Positions 60,188-64,000 of a stretch of DNA of 64,000 bases are shown here, in pieces. The stretch comes from Nocardioides alkalitolerans (lineage in GTDB: Bacteria > Actinomycetota > Actinomycetes > Propionibacteriales > Nocardioidaceae). The notes beneath the pieces are model-generated. The model did not search any database. It was given only the letters and a program-made list of their open reading frames with translations, and was not told the origin of the DNA. The position numbers and the translations under genes are program-made. The number at the start of each line of letters is the position of its first letter. The stretch's first letter is position 1. Location of the stretch: the NCBI GenBank assembly GCA_038184435.1, contig CP116227.1:3811501-3875500 (forward strand). Direction: 5' to 3'.

Positions 60188-61696
60188 ATGACGGGGGTCG
60201 GCTCATCTGGTGACGCCGGTGGCTTCGGGCCACCGGTGCCGGAGCCGCCTGCCGACTTCTTGGTCGATCTGCCCGATCCCGACTGGTTGGAGCACGCGTT
60301 CACCACCGGGGAATGGCCCGTCGAGGCGACGCGCGGATGCCGGATCGTCTCGCGCGGCGAGGGTCAGTACGACGCGCCTGAGCCGGCCGCGGAGCCGGAG
60401 CCTGGGTGGGTGGTGCCGGGCGTCGCCTCGAGTCCCGGTGCCGGTGCGGTCGATGTGGGGCATCCGGTGCTGGAGGCGATCCGGGTGGCCACGGCCGTGC
60501 TCGCCGCGGACGGCCGCACCGGGCTCGGGTGGTTGAGTGCACCGCAGACCGGAATCGCGCTCGTTGACGCCCACCGCCTCGTCGCGCGCGCGTCGGCGCT
60601 GGTCGCGGTGTTGGTGCAGCACGCCGAGGAGGTCGAGATCCACCGGCAGAACGGTGCGTCGACCGCCGCGGTATGGATGGCGAACGCCGGTGCTCTCACG
60701 CGTCGCGATGCCTATCGGTTCGCGAGGATCGGTGACGCTCTGACTGGTCGGTGCGAGACGCACCTGGCGCCAGCCTGCGAGGCCGGGACGGTCAACACCG
60801 AGCAGGCCGACGTCATCGTCAGGGCGCTCGACGCGCTCCCCGACGAGCTGCCGGCCGAGCTACGACTGCAGGCCGAGAAGACGCTCGTCGGGTTCGCCGC
60901 CGACCACGACGCCAAGGCCCTGCGAGCCGTGGGCAAGAAGATCCTCACGGTCATCGCCCCCGACATCGGCGAAGCCCACGAGGCCGCGCTGCTGGAGAAG
61001 GAGGAACGCGAGGCCCGCGCGGCCTCCCGGCTCAGCATGGTCTCCGACGGCCACGGCAAGGTCCACGGACGCTTCACGCTGCCCGAGCTCCACGGCGCCA
61101 TGCTCCGCAAAGCCCTGGATGCCTACGCCGCACCGAAGCACCTCAACACCAACGACGACCCCGACCAGCGCTTCCAGGCAGGACGGCCGACGCCGGAACG
61201 CTACGGCCAGGCCTTCCAACAGCTGCTCGAGATGCTCGACCAGAAAGACCTCCCGGCCACAGGCGGGACGGGTGCGACCGTCGTCGTGACGATGACCCTG
61301 GAGTCACTCCTCGGCGGACTCGAGTCAGCCTCCCTCGACACCGGCGGCACCCTCAGCGCCGGCGAAGCCCGACGCCTCGCCTGCGGAGCGGGGATCATCC
61401 CCGCCGTCCTCGGCACCAACAGCGAGGTCCTCGACCTCGGCCGCACCGCCCGCTTCCACACCAAGGCCATGCGCACCGCCCTGGCCATCCGCGACAAGGG
61501 CTGCATCGCCGAAGGCTGCACGAGACCGCCCCACCAGACCCACGCCCACCACCTCGCCGCATGGTCAGAAGGCGGGCACACCAACGTCGACGACGGCTGT
61601 CTCCTCTGCGACCAACACCACCACCAGGTCCACGACCCGCTCTACCTCGTCGAACGACTCGGCACCGGCAAGCTCCGCTTCACCCGCCGCGAGTGA
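60188..61696 (+). CDS. DUF222/HNH endonuclease domain protein (13E12 family)
   Basis: 502 aa. DUF222 region with VEIHRQNGASTAAVWMANAGALTRRDAYRFARIG; C-terminal HNH: CIAEGCTRPPHQTHAHHLAAWSEGGHTNVDDGCLLCDQHHHQVH. These multi-copy genes are common in Nocardioides and mycobacteria and are often mobile. ATG at 60188 (GTG at 60179 is in frame). Confidence 0.92.
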   Translation: MTGVGSSGDAGGFGPPVPEPPADFLVDLPDPDWLEHAFTTGEWPVEATRGCRIVSRGEGQYDAPEPAAEPEPGWVVPGVASSPGAGAVDVGHPVLEAIRVATAVLAADGRTGLGWLSAPQTGIALVDAHRLVARASALVAVLVQHAEEVEIHRQNGASTAAVWMANAGALTRRDAYRFARIGDALTGRCETHLAPACEAGTVNTEQADVIVRALDALPDELPAELRLQAEKTLVGFAADHDAKALRAVGKKILTVIAPDIGEAHEAALLEKEEREARAASRLSMVSDGHGKVHGRFTLPELHGAMLRKALDAYAAPKHLNTNDDPDQRFQAGRPTPERYGQAFQQLLEMLDQKDLPATGGTGATVVVTMTLESLLGGLESASLDTGGTLSAGEARRLACGAGIIPAVLGTNSEVLDLGRTARFHTKAMRTALAIRDKGCIAEGCTRPPHQTHAHHLAAWSEGGHTNVDDGCLLCDQHHHQVHDPLYLVERLGTGKLRFTRRE

Positions 61697-61798
61697 GACG
61701 GGTCGGCGCATCCCGATCGCCCACGGGAAGCACGCGCAGCTTGCGATGATCGGCGAGGCCGTGATCCAGGGAGGGTGCGCGGCAGTGAGGGGAAACGC

Positions 61799-62074
61799 TT
61801 GAGCACGACCGTGACGCCTCGCTACGACAGGACCAGCCTGGCGCCACCGGACGTGCAGTCCTCGTCGGTGATCGGGTGGCTGGCCCTGGCGTGCTCCGTC
61901 GGCTGGGTCGCCGGGTTCGGTTCGCTCGCGGGCGTCGTGCTGGGCACCTGGTCGATCGTGCGCGCACGTCGTCGCGGTCTGCGCGCGCCGATCCCCGCCG
62001 TCATCGCGATCGTGATCGGGACGGTCGTCCTCGTTCTCTCGCTGGTGGGCATGTGGGTGCTGCTGAACATGTAG
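61799..62074 (+). CDS. Small two-span membrane protein (DUF4190-like)
   Basis: 91 aa. Spans at about 26-48 (VIGWLALACSVGWVAGFGSLAG) and 62-90 (AVIAIVIGTVVLVLSLVGMW). The TTG at 61799 has GAGGGG 6 nt upstream; GTG 61775 is an alternative but its Shine-Dalgarno is too close. It converges with the retron reverse transcriptase gene. Confidence 0.6.
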   Translation: MSTTVTPRYDRTSLAPPDVQSSSVIGWLALACSVGWVAGFGSLAGVVLGTWSIVRARRRGLRAPIPAVIAIVIGTVVLVLSLVGMWVLLNM

Positions 62075-62136
62075 GTCTCCACCGGCTCGGGCCCCGCCGG
62101 GTGACGCCACCGGTCGCCACCGGTCGCCACCCCGTC

Positions 62137-63447
62137 TCACCGCTCCCAGTTCACCGCGTACCACGCGTCGAGCAACCGCTGGCCGCGCGCCGGGTCGTGC
62201 TGCGCGACCCACGCCACGCGTCCGCGGAGGTGGTCGGCGAAGGCCGGCACCGCGGCCCGGTTCTGGCTGCTCGGCCCGTGCACCCGGCAGTTGTGGAGGA
62301 TCGCGCGCAGGCGGTCGACCTCGTCCCGGGCGACGCGCGGCCGGTCGTTGACGACGAGCCCGGCGAGGTGCTGCCGCTCGCCGCGGCGCATGACGGCCGT
62401 CTTGAGGGGGTTGAGCCGGAAGCCCTCGTCCCGCACGACCTCGGTGACGGCGGTGACGAGCCGCGCCGTACCGGCTCCCCAGCCGCGGTCGCTCGAGAGG
62501 GCGAGGTCGTCGGCGTACCGGGTGTAGCGCCCGCCCCACGCCTCGGCGAGGGCGGCGAGGCGGAGGTCGAGGCGGTACGCCGCGAGGTTCGCCAGCGCCG
62601 GCGACGTGGGCGCGCCCTGGGGCAGGTGCGGGGCCGCGAGCCGGCGGCCGAGCCGCCAGTGCGCGTCGTGGAGGCTCGTGTCGGCGGGGCGGGGGAGCGC
62701 CCGCCAGGCCGAGCGCGGCAGCACCGTCGTCGTGAGCCCGGCGAGCAGGTGGGCGACGGGCTCGGGGTAGCCGGCGGTGCGCCAGACGCCGTAGACGCGG
62801 CCCACGGTCACGCTCGCGAAGAACGCCTCGAGGTCGAGGTGGAGCACGGTGGCGCGGCCGGCGTGGGGTGCGGCGTACCGGGCCACGGAGCCACCGGGGC
62901 GGAACCCGCGCGCCGCGTTGTGCGGCGGGATGCGGTCGAGGACCTCGTCCAGCAGGAGCCGCTGGATGCGCTTCAACCGCGGCTTGGGCGCCTCGAGCAC
63001 GCGGATCGCGCCGCTGGCCGCGACACGGTGACCGACGCGGTAGTGCTGCAGCGGCGCCACCGCGACCTCCCGCGCCCACCGCTTGGGGTCGGCGAACCAG
63101 TCGAGCTCGTCCGGCGCCACCTCGAGCAGGGTGGCGAGGTCGTCGACCCCGTCGAGCACCGGCAGCGCCCAGCGGTTGCCGGCCATCGCGGTGGGCGCCG
63201 GGGCCCGGCGGAGCACCCGGGTGCGCCGCGCCTTGGCCGCCGCCGGAAGGCTCGCGACGACGGCGGCCAGCTCGCGGGGCCGGTCGCGGGGGGCGGCGGG
63301 GTACGCCGCGATCACCTGCTGTGCGAGCTGCCGCAGCCACTGCGGCCGTCGGCCGATGACGCGCGCCCCGCTGGTGAGGAGCCCGTCCTCGGTCCACTCC
63401 CCGCCGAGGAACCCGGCCCCGAGCGCGGCCGCGACGTCGGGCCTCAC
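62137..63447 (-). CDS. Retron-type reverse transcriptase
   Basis: 436 aa from the GTG at 63445-63447. All main RT blocks are present: LHLDLEAFFASV (motif A, 203-213), LPQGAPTSPALANL (motif 4, 275-288), YTRYADDLALSSD (YADD catalytic pair at 311-314), FRLNPLKTAVM and HLAGLVVNDRP. The last corresponds to the retron 'VTGLVVN' segment but with LAG for VTG, and the 'NAxxH' block reads YAAPH. An N-terminal region of about 140 aa (LDWFADPKRWAREV; QHYR) is longer than in E. coli retron RTs and recalls the myxobacterial group. It lies immediately downstream of a msr/msd-like region. Expected role: makes a multicopy single-stranded DNA, used by other retrons in phage defence. The start is uncertain; reading upstream to 63660 would cross the RNA gene. 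Confidence 0.85.
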   Translation of the reverse strand: MRPDVAAALGAGFLGGEWTEDGLLTSGARVIGRRPQWLRQLAQQVIAAYPAAPRDRPRELAAVVASLPAAAKARRTRVLRRAPAPTAMAGNRWALPVLDGVDDLATLLEVAPDELDWFADPKRWAREVAVAPLQHYRVGHRVAASGAIRVLEAPKPRLKRIQRLLLDEVLDRIPPHNAARGFRPGGSVARYAAPHAGRATVLHLDLEAFFASVTVGRVYGVWRTAGYPEPVAHLLAGLTTTVLPRSAWRALPRPADTSLHDAHWRLGRRLAAPHLPQGAPTSPALANLAAYRLDLRLAALAEAWGGRYTRYADDLALSSDRGWGAGTARLVTAVTEVVRDEGFRLNPLKTAVMRRGERQHLAGLVVNDRPRVARDEVDRLRAILHNCRVHGPSSQNRAAVPAFADHLRGRVAWVAQHDPARGQRLLDAWYAVNWER

Positions 63448-63461
63448 CGGCGCGCGGGACC

Positions 63462-63521
63462 GTGCGGGACGGGGGTGTGCGGGACGGGACTGTGCGGGAC
63501 GGGACTGTGCGGGACGGGAGC
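63462..63521. repeat. 15-bp tandem repeats between msr/msd and the RT gene
   Basis: GTGCGGGACGGGACT-type units begin at 63462, 63477, 63492 and 63507 (15-bp period). A partial unit at 63522 merges into the a2 arm, which begins with the same GTGCGG. Confidence 0.75.
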
Positions 63522-63692
63522 GTGCGGCAGCGGCTCTCGACCTGTCCCGTCGTGCGCGCGGCGACCTGCAGCGGAGCGCAGCAAGCCGCGCGCGGTGGAG
63601 TGCCCGGACGTGCCGGTGGTCCCCGGGGTAGCCCCGGGGAGGTCGACCGGTGACGCGCACCGGTTGACCGTCTCGAGAGAGCGCTGCCGCAC
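63522..63692 (-). ncRNA. Putative retron msr/msd RNA
   Basis: 171 nt, minus strand. The 5' end (63692-63673) and 3' end (63540-63522) are complementary: GTGCGGCAGCG pairs with CGCTGCCGCAC, then CTCTCGA with TCGAGAG after a small bulge, forming the a1/a2 stem. Inside, in order, are an ACCGGT-7 nt-ACCGGT hairpin (63668-63642), a CCCCGGGG-CTA-CCCCGGGG hairpin (63639-63621) and a long hairpin GCGCGCGGC / GCCGCGCGC (63593-63554) with an inner CTGC/GCAG stem, the likely msd. The 5' end falls 6 nt after a TAGGGT -10 box. The RT gene follows 75 nt later. The branching guanosine cannot be assigned with certainty. Confidence 0.7.
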
Positions 63693-63698
63693 GCGGCG

Positions 63699-63704
63699 AC
63701 CCTA
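63699..63704 (-). promoter_or_regulatory. -10 box of the retron RNA
   Basis: TAGGGT on the minus strand, 6 nt before the first base of the a1 arm. The predicted transcript start coincides with the RNA's 5' end. Confidence 0.5.
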
Positions 63705-63748
63705 GCGTCCGCCGCGCCCGGGGCCGATCAGCAGGCGCGGCCGATCAG

Positions 63749-63761
63749 TAGGGTCGACCTC
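63749..63761 (+). promoter_or_regulatory. Leaderless promoter of the M20 peptidase
   Basis: TAGGGT (63749-63754), 7 nt, then ATG at 63762. The divergent gap to the retron -10 box is under 60 bp and holds a repeated CCGATCAG (about 63724-63731 and 63741-63748). Confidence 0.5.
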
Positions 63762-64000
63762 ATGAGCGACCTCACTCTCGACCAGCTGCGCCAGCGGGTC
63801 GCGGACGTCCTGCCGGGTGTCCGCGCCGACCTCGAGGACCTCGTGCGGATCCCGTCGGTGAGTGCGGACCCGGCGCGCGCCGAGGACGTACGACGCAGCG
63901 CGGCCGCCGTCGCCGCCCTGCTGGAGGCGGAGGGCCTGGAGACCCGGGTCGTGTCCGCCGACGGCGGTGCCCCCGCGGTCATCGCCTCCCACCCGGCGCC
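63762..64000 (+). CDS. M20-family peptidase/dipeptidase, N-terminal part only
   Basis: 79 full codons before the window ends. MSDLTLDQLRQRVADVLPGVRADLEDLVRIPSVSADPA matches the N-terminus of M20 dipeptidases and CNDP-like enzymes ('LVRIPSVSADP'), followed by LLEAEGLETRVV. Metal ligands lie beyond the edge. Confidence 0.8.
   Translation, partial: MSDLTLDQLRQRVADVLPGVRADLEDLVRIPSVSADPARAEDVRRSAAAVAALLEAEGLETRVVSADGGAPAVIASHPA

Noticed and set aside
60188..61696. HNH protein as retron effector
   Set aside because: DUF222/HNH proteins are abundant stand-alone genes in this lineage. This one is on the opposite strand and separated from the RT by another gene.
63462..63521. CRISPR array
   Set aside because: Units are 15 bp with no spacers, and there are no cas genes.
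62137..63660. Longer RT starting at 63660
   Set aside because: The extra 71 codons are low-complexity Arg/Ala/Pro encoded by the 15-bp repeats and the hairpins of the RNA gene, so they are not likely translated.

Overview
This window is high-GC, gene-dense DNA from an actinobacterium, most likely Nocardioides or a close relative. That is an inference from base composition, many GTG starts, ATGA/GTGA stop-start overlaps, a DUF222/HNH protein, a small-type PurL near a bacterial SCP-orthologue gene, and several promoters of the form TANNNT followed 6-7 nt later by the start codon (leaderless mRNA).

Layout. 1-10.9 kb is ordinary genome: a truncated GAF regulator, tRNA-Ser(CGA), a secreted metallophosphoesterase, a BCCT-family osmolyte transporter, a secreted Ig-like protein, a three-gene 2-oxo acid dehydrogenase operon (E1 alpha, E1 beta, E2) and a VOC protein.

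10.9-34.5 kb is a specialised-metabolite cluster and the main point of interest. It holds two short peptide genes that resemble each other (47 and 76 aa), five related GT-B glycosyltransferases, and a nearly complete vancosamine-type deoxyaminosugar set: 2,3-dehydratase, 3-aminotransferase, C-methyltransferase, 3,5-epimerase, 4-ketoreductase and an N,N-dimethyltransferase. It also has an aromatic branch (MIO-type tyrosine ammonia-lyase or aminomutase, a short AMP-ligase, an acyl carrier protein, a 4-hydroxyphenylacetate-3-hydroxylase-like flavoenzyme), two GNAT acyltransferases, an M29-like aminopeptidase homologue, a YidC/Oxa1 homologue, a DrrAB-like ABC exporter and a LuxR-type regulator. 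Three of its promoters share a palindrome, GAsCGGnnCCGmTC, centred 47-49 bp upstream of a TAGSGT -10 box: both peptide genes and the sugar epimerase. My reading is a peptide-linked, glycosylated, hydroxycinnamate-type natural product of no class I recognise. A saccharomicin-like aryl oligosaccharide with accessory peptides is the main alternative.

34.5-61.7 kb returns to general functions: a carboxyltransferase, an SDR, a GAF-LuxR regulator, an acyl-CoA synthetase, protocatechuate-branch enzymes (PcaCD fusion, PcaB), a Pro/Gly/Gln-rich membrane protein, purL, an MFS/ArsR-type divergent pair with a clear operator, ArfB, a lipoprotein hydrolase, a phospholipase-D protein, a two-component system, a PadR-regulated ABC transporter and a DUF222-HNH protein.

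62.1-63.7 kb holds a second noteworthy system, a probable retron. A reverse transcriptase with the YADD motif lies just downstream of a 171-nt region bounded by an imperfect inverted repeat (a1/a2). That region contains msr- and msd-like hairpins, and its 5' end coincides with the start site predicted from a TAGGGT -10 box. The window ends inside an M20-family peptidase gene.
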